From assembly GCA_003553445.1 (NCBI GenBank), contig PWEK01000095.1:1-54944 (forward strand): a DNA stretch of 54,944 bases, written 5' to 3'. This DNA is from Elusimicrobiota bacterium (GTDB lineage Bacteria > CG03 > SLGR01). Shown here piece after piece: positions 44,854 to 53,277 of this stretch (positions within the stretch are counted from its first letter, which is position 1; every line of letters begins with the position of its first letter). Position numbers and translations under genes: made by a program. Under the pieces are notes generated by a model that did not search any database, was not told the origin of the DNA, and saw only the letters and a list, made by a program, of their open reading frames with translations.

Positions 44854-44881
44854 AAAAAAAACCGCATAGAATAATATGCGG
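44854..44881 (-). terminator. Intrinsic terminator of the btuF riboswitch expression platform
   Basis: On the minus strand a perfect 7-base stem CCGCATA/TATGCGG with loop TTATTC (44862-44881) is followed by eight T (44854-44861) and then at once by the btuF ATG. It lies downstream of the cobalamin aptamer, so B12 binding probably stops transcription here. Confidence 0.9.
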
Positions 44882-44907
44882 CATTAAAAGGCTTATTTTT
44901 TCACCTT

Positions 44908-45010
44908 CACTTCCCTCGAAGCCGCTTTATAAACTGACAGGTATTCGGGCTGTTTACCGTTGCGGGGCAGCGTCCGTCTGTACGGAACTTCCCCTGTCAG
45001 CCATTTCTAT
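44908..45010 (-). promoter_or_regulatory. Cobalamin riboswitch controlling btuF-btuC-btuD
   Basis: B12 box GCTGCCCCGCAACGGTAA at about 44954-44971 (minus strand). An 8-base stem CTGACAGG/CCTGTCAG closes the core (about 44934-45003), followed by TTCGAGGGAAG. Near-identical box to that before btuB, but with a terminator platform. Confidence 0.92.
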
Positions 45011-45088
45011 AGTACTTTTTAATAAACCACTGTCAAATTAACTTTTAAAACCCGAGCGCAACCCGGAATAATGCTTTTTACTATTTCT

Positions 45089-45543
45089 TTAACGGGCGCC
45101 TTGTTCCCTTAGTAATTCTGCAACCTCATTGTAACCTTCCTGTTCGGCATACATTAAAGGCGTCATCCCTGTTTTGCATCTTGCATTTACATCAGCCCCC
45201 GACTCGATAAGAAATCTTGCTGTTTCAGGGTAGCCCCTCCAGGACGCATATATCAGGGGCGTAAGACCATGTTTGTTTTCTGCATTAATATCAGCCCCCG
45301 ACTCTATCAACACCCTTGCTGTTTCTGAGTAACCCCGCTGCTCGCATATATCAAAGCCGTATTTGCTTCTCTATCCCTCAAATATAAATAAGCTCCAACT
45401 CTTATCCTTAATGAACTAAGAAACCCCACCTCGTCTTCCTTAATTGCTTCTTCAATTTCCCTCACACGACCGATTTCTCCAGCGCACCCCAAAGCAGAAA
45501 AAATAAGTATAACCGCTGTAAAATAAACACCCGATTTTTTCAT
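45089..45543 (-). pseudogene. Ankyrin-repeat lipoprotein gene split by a one-base frameshift
   Basis: The first frame (45307-45543) has a lipoprotein signal (LIFSALGCAG) and the start of an ankyrin repeat (NTALIYA). The second frame (45089-45313) continues with EQRGYSETARVLIESGADIN and two more repeats (TPLIYASWRGYPETARFL, TPLMYAEQEGYNEVAELL). Adding one base near 45343-45345 joins them into one protein of about 150 residues. GGGAG precedes the ATG. Either a decayed gene or an assembly error. Confidence 0.8.
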
Positions 45544-45607
45544 TATTATATCTCCCTGACGATACTAAATTCTTTAAAGCTGCTACAATACATAAATTTC
45601 ATTTTTT

Positions 45608-46765
45608 TCAGGCGGAGGCCTCTCCGGATTTAACCAGAGACAGCTGTGTCAGCAGGGGCCCGAATATCTCACAGACGATTGTTGTCGCTATTATAATTGA
45701 AAGGACCGCCTCACCGCCCTGGGGAAATGCATCTCTTATAATCATCCCCATTCCAAGGGCCACTCCGGCCTGCGGAGCAAGCGCCAGCCCTAAATACTTT
45801 TTATGAATCCTCGGACAGCCCAACAGCCTGCATCCGGCTGACACCCCGGCAATCTTTCCAATAATTCTTGCCAGAACATAGACTCCGATAACCAGCCCCA
45901 TGCTCGTAACTATTTCAAACTCAAACCCTGCGCCTGAAAGAACGAAAAACATAATATACAGGGGTTTATCAATTTCGCCCACTGCTTTAAAAAACTTAAA
46001 ACTTTCCCTGTTAATATTTACCAGGGTCGCCGACATTGCCATACTGGAAAACAGAACCGACAGACCGGTGACAACCGCCAGGCCGCAGTTTAAAAGTATA
46101 AACCCCAGTGTGTACACAAGAAGCTCAGAAGGGTGCTTTATGTACCTGGAGAAAAATGAGAAAAACCACCCGGAAATAATCCCGAGAATTACGGCTCCGG
46201 TCAGCTCATATAATCCGTGCAAAAGACCATCAGCGACACCGCCGCCGCCCCTCATTACAGCAAAAATCAAAGCAAATATAATAACCCCCCAAACGTCAGA
46301 AAAAGCCACCACCCCCAAAAGCGTATCAGTAAATCTCCCGCGGGCTTTCATCTCCCTTACGGCCATCACCACCGCCGCCGGAGCGGTTGCCGCAGCCAGT
46401 GAAGCAAGCATAAAGGACTTAAAGCCGCTTCCGGTGATAATATATACAGCCCCTGCCGTGAATAAGAAGGCACCGACGCTCTGAAGCAAAGATACATAAA
46501 ATACCTCTTTGCCGACCTCCTGAAACCGCTCCCTGGAGAAATTCCTTCCCAGGCTGAAGGATATTATACTTAATACAAAGGTGGATATAATACCGCCGGC
46601 ATCAATTATTTCATTCGAGACCATGTCAAGCAGCAGGGGGCCGATTATAATCCCCAGCAGAAGATAAGAGGTAACCGTGGGAAGACGCGCCCTGTGCAGA
46701 ATGCCGGATAATAACAGCGCAAACAAAAATATTATCCCCAGCGAGAGAAGGGGATGAAGATTCAT
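45608..46765 (-). CDS. Monovalent cation/proton antiporter (CPA2 family)
   Basis: 385 residues, about 12 membrane helices, the membrane part of a KefB/NapA-type exchanger. Hallmarks: RLPTVTSYLLLGIIIGPLLL at the start and LAAATAPAAVVMAVREMKARG (family ATSPA region); LGVVAFSDVWGVIIFALIF carries the ion-site Asp. There is no C-terminal RCK/TrkA-N domain, unlike KefB. Its ATG overlaps the stop of the CBS gene, so the CBS protein may act as its regulatory part. Confidence 0.9.
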   Translation of the reverse strand: MNLHPLLSLGIIFLFALLLSGILHRARLPTVTSYLLLGIIIGPLLLDMVSNEIIDAGGIISTFVLSIISFSLGRNFSRERFQEVGKEVFYVSLLQSVGAFLFTAGAVYIITGSGFKSFMLASLAAATAPAAVVMAVREMKARGRFTDTLLGVVAFSDVWGVIIFALIFAVMRGGGGVADGLLHGLYELTGAVILGIISGWFFSFFSRYIKHPSELLVYTLGFILLNCGLAVVTGLSVLFSSMAMSATLVNINRESFKFFKAVGEIDKPLYIMFFVLSGAGFEFEIVTSMGLVIGVYVLARIIGKIAGVSAGCRLLGCPRIHKKYLGLALAPQAGVALGMGMIIRDAFPQGGEAVLSIIIATTIVCEIFGPLLTQLSLVKSGEASA

Positions 46766-47256
46766 TCCACAACCCCTTTTTGCCTCAATATCGCATATAT
46801 GATATCAAATAGCCCCAGTACCCCATAAAGAACCGAATCTTCATTTAAAACCATTAAAAAACCGACGCTGTGTTTTCTCATAATTGAATAAGCCTTTACT
46901 ATTGAATCCTCGGGAGAGACGGAAAAATAATCTGTAGACATTATTTCGTCTGCGACAACAAGAATCCCCATTTCCGGAGTAATAAACTCAATATCAAGGC
47001 GCGAGTGAGGTATTGAATCCAGATATGGAACTGTTTCCAGAAGTTTATTTATATGGGAGGACTGCGGCTGAAAAACCGAGGTTATATCCTCAAGTGTGAT
47101 TTTTCCCACAAGCCGGTTATCTTTGTTAACCACAGGAAGAATACTATATTCTTTTTCCTTTAATAGCCTTATAATATCTTTTAGGGGCGTACCTCGCTTA
47201 ACAGCATGCGACTTTCCCTCAATACAGTCTTTTACCTTAATCATTTCATTATGCAT
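46762..47256 (-). CDS. CBS-domain protein
   Basis: 164 residues with two CBS motifs: VKRGTPLKDIIRLLKEKEYSILPVVN (about 18-43) with VGKITLEDI, and EDSIVKAYSIMRKHSVGFLMV (about 117-137) with YGVLGLFDI. CBS pairs bind adenine nucleotides and gate transporters and enzymes. Overlaps the antiporter by four bases and the PHP gene by 16, so one transcript. Confidence 0.9.
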   Translation of the reverse strand: MHNEMIKVKDCIEGKSHAVKRGTPLKDIIRLLKEKEYSILPVVNKDNRLVGKITLEDITSVFQPQSSHINKLLETVPYLDSIPHSRLDIEFITPEMGILVVADEIMSTDYFSVSPEDSIVKAYSIMRKHSVGFLMVLNEDSVLYGVLGLFDIIYAILRQKGVVE

Positions 47257-48095
47257 TTGTTCTTTTTTTCCTTATCCGCTTTTAATTTTTTCAGATTTTT
47301 CACGTATCTATAATCAAGTGAGACGCTCCCGACCGGATTTTCCTCTTTTTCCTTTCCGTGAGAATCGGAACCTCCCGTCACAACAAGCCCCAGCTCACAA
47401 GCTATTTCTTTTAATCTTTTTGACTGGGAAGAATCCTGTTCGGGATGATAAACCTCTATCCCGCAAAGCCCCAGTCTTTTCATTTTCTTTAAGAAAGCCT
47501 TATGCCTACCGCCGAATACCGGATGGGCAATAACACTCACTCCCCCCACCCGGTGTATCATACTGAGGGCCTCCTGCGGCGTTATCCGGAGCTTTTTTAC
47601 AAACGCCGGCTTGCCTTCTTCAAGGTACTTTCCAAAACCTTCCGAAATTGTATTAGCGAATCCTTTTTCAACCAGATATCTGGCAAAATGAATCCTGCTC
47701 AGCGAACCCTCGCTGGCCCTGGAAAAAAGTTCTTCTTTGTTAATGTCAATGCCAATACCACTGAACTTTTTTATTATTTCTCTTCCCCTTCTTCGACGGG
47801 CCTTCTGAAATACATCCAGTTTTTCCTGGAACCAGGAATTCTCCCAGTTTATATAAAAACCCAGCATATGAATCTGTTCCCCATTATATTCACAGGAAAG
47901 TTCTATTCCCGGTATTACTTCTATCCCCTGCTTTGCCCCGGCTTTCAGCGCATCTTCTATACCATCGGTTATATCATGGTCAGTAATGGCTATTGCCGAC
48001 AGTCCTTTATTAACAGCCTCGCAAACCACCTCCTCGGGCGTACATGTTCCGTCTGAATTTGTTGTATGAATATGAAGGTCTGCCTTACACACCAT
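47241..48095 (-). CDS. PHP-domain phosphoesterase (RNase AM / YciV-like)
   Basis: 284 residues. The metal-binding PHP motifs are all seen: KADLHIHTTNSDGTCTPEE, IAITDHDITDGIEDA, GIELSCEYNGEQIHMLGFY, GVSVIAHPVFGG and VTGGSDSHGKEKE. This branch has 3',5'-nucleoside bisphosphate phosphatase and 5'-3' exoribonuclease activity in E. coli. It is not the HisK histidinol phosphatase type by pattern. Lies five bases after the TPR/HEAT gene. Confidence 0.9.
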   Translation of the reverse strand: MVCKADLHIHTTNSDGTCTPEEVVCEAVNKGLSAIAITDHDITDGIEDALKAGAKQGIEVIPGIELSCEYNGEQIHMLGFYINWENSWFQEKLDVFQKARRRRGREIIKKFSGIGIDINKEELFSRASEGSLSRIHFARYLVEKGFANTISEGFGKYLEEGKPAFVKKLRITPQEALSMIHRVGGVSVIAHPVFGGRHKAFLKKMKRLGLCGIEVYHPEQDSSQSKRLKEIACELGLVVTGGSDSHGKEKEENPVGSVSLDYRYVKNLKKLKADKEKKNKCIMK

Positions 48096-48099
48096 CTTT

Positions 48100-49506
48100 C
48101 TAATCTTTCTTTTTTTTCTGCTCTTTTATCATCCGCCTTATTTCACTGCCCACATCTTCCTTAATCTCCGCCAGGTTCTCAAAAGAATCCATGGCCCTCT
48201 CCCTTACCGCCTCATCCACATCATCTATTAAATTACGCAGGACGGGAACCATTTCAGGGGTGGCAAGCTCGCCCACAGCCCACGCCGCCGAAATTCTCAT
48301 CCACTTATCGGAGCTTTCCGCCATATTTTTCAGGGTGGAGACTGCAAGCTCGGGGTTGTAATTATGGATTGCCACACAGGCATTTGCTCTCACCCTGTTA
48401 TTGGGATCGCTCAAATAGGGTTTCAGCATTTTTTGCGCTACATCAGGGTCAGTTACCGTCTTCGGAATCATCTCAACACCGTCGGCCCTGGCCCTGACAT
48501 GGGGATTTACATCGGTAATAACCTTTCTGCCCCCGGGGCCTTTGAGTTCAACCTTTTCCGTCTCCTCCGAAGAAAGGGCTTTTGCCTGCTGCTGCAGTAG
48601 TCCCAGAAGCCTCTCCTGCTGCTGCTGAAAATGCATTTTCAGGCTATCTTTAATCTCCTCAATATCCTGCTGAGCCTTTCCCGAAGCCGACATTGAGATC
48701 TCCTTTACAACATTTTTCTGCCCTTCAATCATCTTATTTATGCTTCGCGCCACCCTCTCTTCAAGCTGCTCGGATTCCTCCTCAGATTCATCAAGCCTGT
48801 TTGATATTCTTTCCTGCAATTCCTGTATCTGATACACTCCTCCGTATGATGAAGAATATATCTTTTTAAGCATTATTATGCCGAAAACTCCAAGAAGAAT
48901 AAAGCTTAATCCAAATACTATGCTTGCAATACTCATAAACCTTACATTTCTTGCAGACTGCTCTTCCACTGAGGCGATCTTCTCATTTGCCCTGGCTATA
49001 TCTTCCTGGCTCTTCTCGATAGTTTCTTCCAGGGAGTCTCTTCCGCCGATCAGATTCTGTATCTGGCCCGATAAATTTCTTATGCTGTTTCGCTGGCTAT
49101 TAACCGCCTCCCTTAAACTGCTTATTTCAGTATCCTGTCTTACAGGGGGAGAGGGGCTTTCAGTATCCGGAGCGCCTCTTTCCTCTTCCAGGCGGTTTAA
49201 ATATTCCTGCGCCTTCTCATCGGCAGCCTCTCTCCGGGAGGCCTTTTTAAAATATTCTTCAGCCTTCTCATACTCTCCGGCGTCATATTTTTCCCTTCCT
49301 TTTTCAATAAGGGAGTTGTAAAGCAGCCGATCTGCCCTTTCATCATACCCCCGGTCCAATACCCTCTCAAAATTTGTAATGGCCTCCTCAAAATCACCCC
49401 GAAGATACCATTTTACCGCCCTGTCCATAAGCTCAGAATCCTCACCGTATAGCGAACAAAAGGCTAAAATGAGAAAAACTGCAGCTGCAATTGTTTTTTT
49501 AATCAC
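48100..49506 (-). CDS. Membrane protein with periplasmic TPRs and cytoplasmic HEAT repeats
   Basis: 468 residues. Order: signal/anchor (AAAVFLILAFCSLYG), two or three TPR-like helical pairs (about 25-110, with YLRGDFEEAITNFERVL and YDAGEYEKAEEYFKKA), coiled coil (about 125-185), one strong membrane helix (about 190-215, IASIVFGLSFILLGVFGIIML), more coiled coil (to about 300), then HEAT repeats (about 350-450: NNRVRANACVAIHNYNPE, WMRISAAWAVGELATPEMV, EAVRERAMDSFENL). Topology by inference: TPR part in the periplasm, HEAT part in the cytoplasm. GTG start overlaps the upstream barrel gene by 8 bases. Family not recognised. Confidence 0.82.
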   Translation of the reverse strand: MIKKTIAAAVFLILAFCSLYGEDSELMDRAVKWYLRGDFEEAITNFERVLDRGYDERADRLLYNSLIEKGREKYDAGEYEKAEEYFKKASRREAADEKAQEYLNRLEEERGAPDTESPSPPVRQDTEISSLREAVNSQRNSIRNLSGQIQNLIGGRDSLEETIEKSQEDIARANEKIASVEEQSARNVRFMSIASIVFGLSFILLGVFGIIMLKKIYSSSYGGVYQIQELQERISNRLDESEEESEQLEERVARSINKMIEGQKNVVKEISMSASGKAQQDIEEIKDSLKMHFQQQQERLLGLLQQQAKALSSEETEKVELKGPGGRKVITDVNPHVRARADGVEMIPKTVTDPDVAQKMLKPYLSDPNNRVRANACVAIHNYNPELAVSTLKNMAESSDKWMRISAAWAVGELATPEMVPVLRNLIDDVDEAVRERAMDSFENLAEIKEDVGSEIRRMIKEQKKKKD

Positions 49507-50863
49507 TTAATCTAAGTACCTCCTGAATACGTTCATAAAGCGCTCTTACAACCCTGGAATCCGGATTGATTTTCAAGGCTTCAATCAGCTCTTCTTCCGA
49601 TTTTAAATAATCTCCTTCTTCAAGAAAAGTGCGGGCCCTGAGAAGATGTTCAATATAATCCAGGTCTTCGAAATTAGGTGCAAGCAGTTTTGCGTTTTCC
49701 AGCTCGATCTTTGCCTGTTCAATGCGCCCCTGGTGAAAAAACCTGAGTATTCTGTCTTTAATCTCTTTTGCCCGCCCCAGCTTCTCCTCCCGTTTTTTAT
49801 CAACCCATTCCTGTATATCTTCCATAAGTTTCTGTATTCTTTCTTCTTCCTTAAATCTGCTTACATACTCGCTTGCCTTACTTTCCGCCTCGGCAATTCT
49901 ACCCAGATTGAAAAGCCTTACAGCCTGAAGGTAAGCCATCTCTCTTTCAACATACTCTTCTTTTTCTCTGAGTTTTTTTTCCTTTCTTGAAGGGGTGAGG
50001 CCGAATTTGTATGTATACTGGAAAAAATGAAGTCCCCTGTCCTCTTCATCCATATATGCATAATCAAAATTCATATCACCTGAAACTATTCCGACTCCCG
50101 CGCTCCACTTTTCTTCCCTGAAACCTCCCCTTACCGCCAAAGCAGGATCCAGCATTATTTCAATTCCGTAGGCTATATCAGGGCTTGATTCCTTAAAACT
50201 CTCTTCAAAATCGTCTATATACATATCGGCCGTAAGTGAAACATAGTCTTTGTAAAAAAAACTTAACCCCCCTCTATAGCTGCGCTCCAATACATCTTTC
50301 TTACCCAAATCCTCATACTCAAACTCCGGGTTTGTCAGATTATAACCGACAAAGCCCGCATTAAACCAGCTTAAAGGAGCTATATGCATACCCGCATCCA
50401 AAGAGAAGTCCTGCCCCTGGTCGCCTGCACTGGTATCCAGCAGAGCCTTACCGCTTAAGCCGAGGTTTAAAAAATTTAAAGGGCTGTAAGAAAGACCGAA
50501 CCTGTAAATTTCCGTATGGTTGGAAGAGTCCCTGCTGCGAAATTCCGCGGCGCCGCCCAGGCTGCCAGATGGTGAAAAGGGATAATTGTATTCAATATAA
50601 CCAAGGTGTGTGTTTCCACTTATATTGCCGTAAAAAAGGCTGACTCTGCCATGAGGCTCATACGCGGTAACTGCAGGATTAACGGCCAGAGCCGAAGAGC
50701 ATTCACCCATAGCCGCCCCGGAAGCCCCCATGGCCTTTACTCTGGCGCTCGGGTTAAGAAAGTCATCTACTTTGTAGCGGGAAGACGCTGAAGCTTCATA
50801 AAAACCCCCTCCCGCTGCGGCCAGACATATAAAAACTAACAATGTTTTTAAACTAAGCATCAT
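49499..50863 (-). CDS. Outer-membrane barrel (PorV/UPF0164-like) with C-terminal TPR domain
   Basis: 454 residues. Signal peptide (LLVFICLAAAGGGFYEASA), then the opening of UPF0164/PorV-type barrels: NPSARVKAMGASGAAMGECS and ALAVNPAVTAYEP. The barrel runs to about residue 295, followed by helical TPR-like repeats (about 310-450: RLFNLGRIAEAESKASEYV, FFHQGRIEQAKIELENA, EEGDYLKSEEELIEALKINP). The TPR tail should face the periplasm and could meet the TPR part of the protein encoded next. Start overlaps the carbonic-anhydrase gene by 11 bases. Confidence 0.85.
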   Translation of the reverse strand: MMLSLKTLLVFICLAAAGGGFYEASASSRYKVDDFLNPSARVKAMGASGAAMGECSSALAVNPAVTAYEPHGRVSLFYGNISGNTHLGYIEYNYPFSPSGSLGGAAEFRSRDSSNHTEIYRFGLSYSPLNFLNLGLSGKALLDTSAGDQGQDFSLDAGMHIAPLSWFNAGFVGYNLTNPEFEYEDLGKKDVLERSYRGGLSFFYKDYVSLTADMYIDDFEESFKESSPDIAYGIEIMLDPALAVRGGFREEKWSAGVGIVSGDMNFDYAYMDEEDRGLHFFQYTYKFGLTPSRKEKKLREKEEYVEREMAYLQAVRLFNLGRIAEAESKASEYVSRFKEEERIQKLMEDIQEWVDKKREEKLGRAKEIKDRILRFFHQGRIEQAKIELENAKLLAPNFEDLDYIEHLLRARTFLEEGDYLKSEEELIEALKINPDSRVVRALYERIQEVLRLSD

Positions 50864-51383
50864 CTATGTCCTTTTCAGAAGAGTAAATATCAGCAAGTTT
50901 CTTGTACTCCGATGCGCGTTTTTTTATAACCTTCTCAAGGGATGGGGTTATATCCTTAACCTTTTTTGCCGGGACCCCCGCATAAACACCCCCTGGCTCC
51001 AGAGTTTTTCCCTCCTGAACAACCGCGCCGGCCGCCACGACAGAAAATTCACCTACGCTGCTTCCGTCAAGCAGCACTGCTCCCATACCTATAAGACAAT
51101 TTCTCTCCACTTTGCAACCGTGAATTACAGCCCTGTGTCCGACAGTAACATTTTCTTTAATAATTGCGGGCATTGAATAATTTGTGTGAATAACAACACC
51201 GTCCTGAATATTCGTGTTTTCTCCTACGAAGATTTTTTCCACATCCCCTCTAAGCACAGTATTGAACCACAATGAAGACCCTTTCATCATAACAACCTCT
51301 CCGATGATTGAAACACCAGGCGCTATATACGCCGCCTGTGATATATCGGGCTTCTTTCCCTTAAATGTTTTTATGATACTCAT
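50853..51383 (-). CDS. Gamma-carbonic anhydrase-like hexapeptide protein
   Basis: 176 residues of left-handed beta-helix. The three metal-ligand histidines of the family are in place: VVIHTNYSMP, VGHRAVIHGCKVE. The typical NTNIQDG and GMGAVLLDGSSVGE repeats are seen. Whether it hydrates CO2 or is one of the many inactive relatives (YrdA/PaaY type) cannot be told by eye. Confidence 0.9.
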   Translation of the reverse strand: MSIIKTFKGKKPDISQAAYIAPGVSIIGEVVMMKGSSLWFNTVLRGDVEKIFVGENTNIQDGVVIHTNYSMPAIIKENVTVGHRAVIHGCKVERNCLIGMGAVLLDGSSVGEFSVVAAGAVVQEGKTLEPGGVYAGVPAKKVKDITPSLEKVIKKRASEYKKLADIYSSEKDIDDA

Positions 51384-51419
51384 TTAATTTATAAATACTT
51401 TAAATTCTTCCACATATTA

Positions 51420-52424
51420 TCATAATAAAAACAGATGAATCAGAATATAGCAAAAAACCGCGCCGAAAATAGGTGTCGCAACCCATCCGGCAAAGATACT
51501 TCTAAGTGATTTAAAATTCACCATATTGACTCCCTTAATCAACCCCACACCGGTCACAGCCCCCACCATCGCCTGGGACGTGGATACCGGGACTCCTATC
51601 ATTTTGCAAAAATGAACAGTCAGCCCTGTCCCTATTATGCTTATAAATGCAGAAAAAGGATCCAGAACCGTGATCTTTCTTCCGATAGTACCCATTACCT
51701 TTTTTGAGTAGGTTATCACCCCTAGAGTCATTCCTGCCCCCCCTGCTGCCGCAGCAAAATAAGCCGCCCGGGAGGTGCCGGGGTCGCCGAATACACCGCT
51801 CATAAAAAACGGAGCCGTACATACAGCCGCATGCGAAGCTCCTAAAGCATAAGCTCCGTAAGCCCCCCCCATCACAAGCAAAACCTGAAAAATTCTGTTG
51901 TAAATTATAATGTTAGCGTGCATTAAATAATTTACAACCGGAGCCAGCAATCTGTATAGAATAAAGACAACTATTATAGTTGCAAACGGGTTTATAACCC
52001 ATACAATAAACATCCTGAAAAAAGATTCCCACTGAGCGGACGCTGCCCCCTGAAGAGCTATGCCGACCCCCATTATGCTCCCTATTGAAGCCTGGGAAGT
52101 GGAAGCGGGTATTGACAAATATGTAAGAACTGTGATAGCAAAGGCGGCTGAAAATGAAGAGATAAAAGCAAGATTCACAGAACCGGGAGCGCTTACTACA
52201 AACTCTTTTCCCGCAATACCACCCACATTTTCCATCAAGGCAGGGCCTTCAATTACAGCGCCGGCAAGAACAAATACGGCTGCCAGTATTACTGCCGAGC
52301 GATACTTTATTACATGAGCCGCCACCGCCGGACCAAAAATGTTAGCGGTGTCATTAGCGCCTACGCCCCATCCGAGATAAACGCCGGCCAAAAACCTTAA
52401 CTGCGAAAGAAAGTTAATATACAT
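51420..52424 (-). CDS. Inorganic phosphate transporter, PiT family
   Basis: 334 residues, about ten helices, low-affinity phosphate/cation symporter. The two inverted signature repeats are clear: GWGVGANDTANIFGPAVAA near the N-terminus and GVPVSTSQAMVGAVTGVGL near the C-terminus, with a matching SIPASTSQASIGSIMGVGI. No PhoU-like gene is adjacent. No obvious ribosome site. Confidence 0.93.
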   Translation of the reverse strand: MYINFLSQLRFLAGVYLGWGVGANDTANIFGPAVAAHVIKYRSAVILAAVFVLAGAVIEGPALMENVGGIAGKEFVVSAPGSVNLAFISSFSAAFAITVLTYLSIPASTSQASIGSIMGVGIALQGAASAQWESFFRMFIVWVINPFATIIVVFILYRLLAPVVNYLMHANIIIYNRIFQVLLVMGGAYGAYALGASHAAVCTAPFFMSGVFGDPGTSRAAYFAAAAGGAGMTLGVITYSKKVMGTIGRKITVLDPFSAFISIIGTGLTVHFCKMIGVPVSTSQAMVGAVTGVGLIKGVNMVNFKSLRSIFAGWVATPIFGAVFCYILIHLFLL

Positions 52425-52494
52425 AAGTAATTTTTAAAGTTTTATTAATACTTATAACATACTAACACAATAGATTATATTAAAACAAGGTGGA

Positions 52495-53277
52495 TCAAAG
52501 ATACGGATTAACGGGAACAGCTTCAATCAGCTTTTTAGTGTATTCTTCTTCGGGTGATTTTATTATCTTAACAACATCCCCTCTTTCAACTATACTGCCC
52601 TCTTTCATTACAATAACATCTTTTGATATCATGCCGACAGCCTCTATGTCATGAGCTATAAACATAATTGCAAGGCGGTTTTTTTTATTAATCTCCTTGA
52701 GAAGGTTCAGAATCTGCGCCTGGATGGAGATATCCAGGGCGGAAACCGGCTCATCACAGACAAGTACGGCCGGATTCAAAGCCAGGGCTCTTGCTATTGC
52801 AATCCGCTGCCTCTGTCCACCCGAAAACTGATGAGGATAAGCGTCAGGGTTTACCTTGTTCATTCCAACCTTATCAAGCAGTGCAACCACCTCTTCTTTT
52901 CTTACCGAAGCCATTCTTTTAAATCCCCCATAGGCAAGCGCCTCCCTTAAAGTATATCCCACCTTCAGTTTCGGATTTAAGGAATTAAAAGGGTTCTGAA
53001 AAACCATCTGTGCAGGATGAGATTTTCCCGACGGCTTTACATTCCAGGTGAGCTCACCGCTGCTTAAGTCTTCCAGTCCGCATATTATTTTTGCAAGAGT
53101 TGATTTACCGCTGCCGGACTCTCCCACAACCCCAAGCAAATCGCCCCGGCGCATCTTAATATCAATACCCCTTAGGGCATCCGTAGTTGATTGTCTTGAA
53201 CCAAGAAAACCTTCCCGGACATACTTTTTTCTTATACCTCTCCCTTCGAATAGTAAATCTTTGTTACCTAAAGACAT
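52495..53277 (-). CDS. oppF: Peptide ABC transporter ATPase (OppF/DppF type)
   Basis: 260 residues. Walker A VVGESGSGKSTLAKIICGL, Q-loop MVFQNPFNSLNP, signature FSGGQRQRIAIARALALNP, Walker B VLVCDEPVSALD, switch His MFIAHDIEAV. Lacks the long C-terminal zinc/Fe-S extension seen in OppD. Starts 10 bases inside the oppD end. Last gene of the operon. Confidence 0.93.
   Translation of the reverse strand: MSLGNKDLLFEGRGIRKKYVREGFLGSRQSTTDALRGIDIKMRRGDLLGVVGESGSGKSTLAKIICGLEDLSSGELTWNVKPSGKSHPAQMVFQNPFNSLNPKLKVGYTLREALAYGGFKRMASVRKEEVVALLDKVGMNKVNPDAYPHQFSGGQRQRIAIARALALNPAVLVCDEPVSALDISIQAQILNLLKEINKKNRLAIMFIAHDIEAVGMISKDVIVMKEGSIVERGDVVKIIKSPEEEYTKKLIEAVPVNPYL

Noticed and set aside
45900-46484. 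A 194-codon plus-strand frame
   Set aside because: Opposite the antiporter gene; its composition is the complement of membrane-helix codons.
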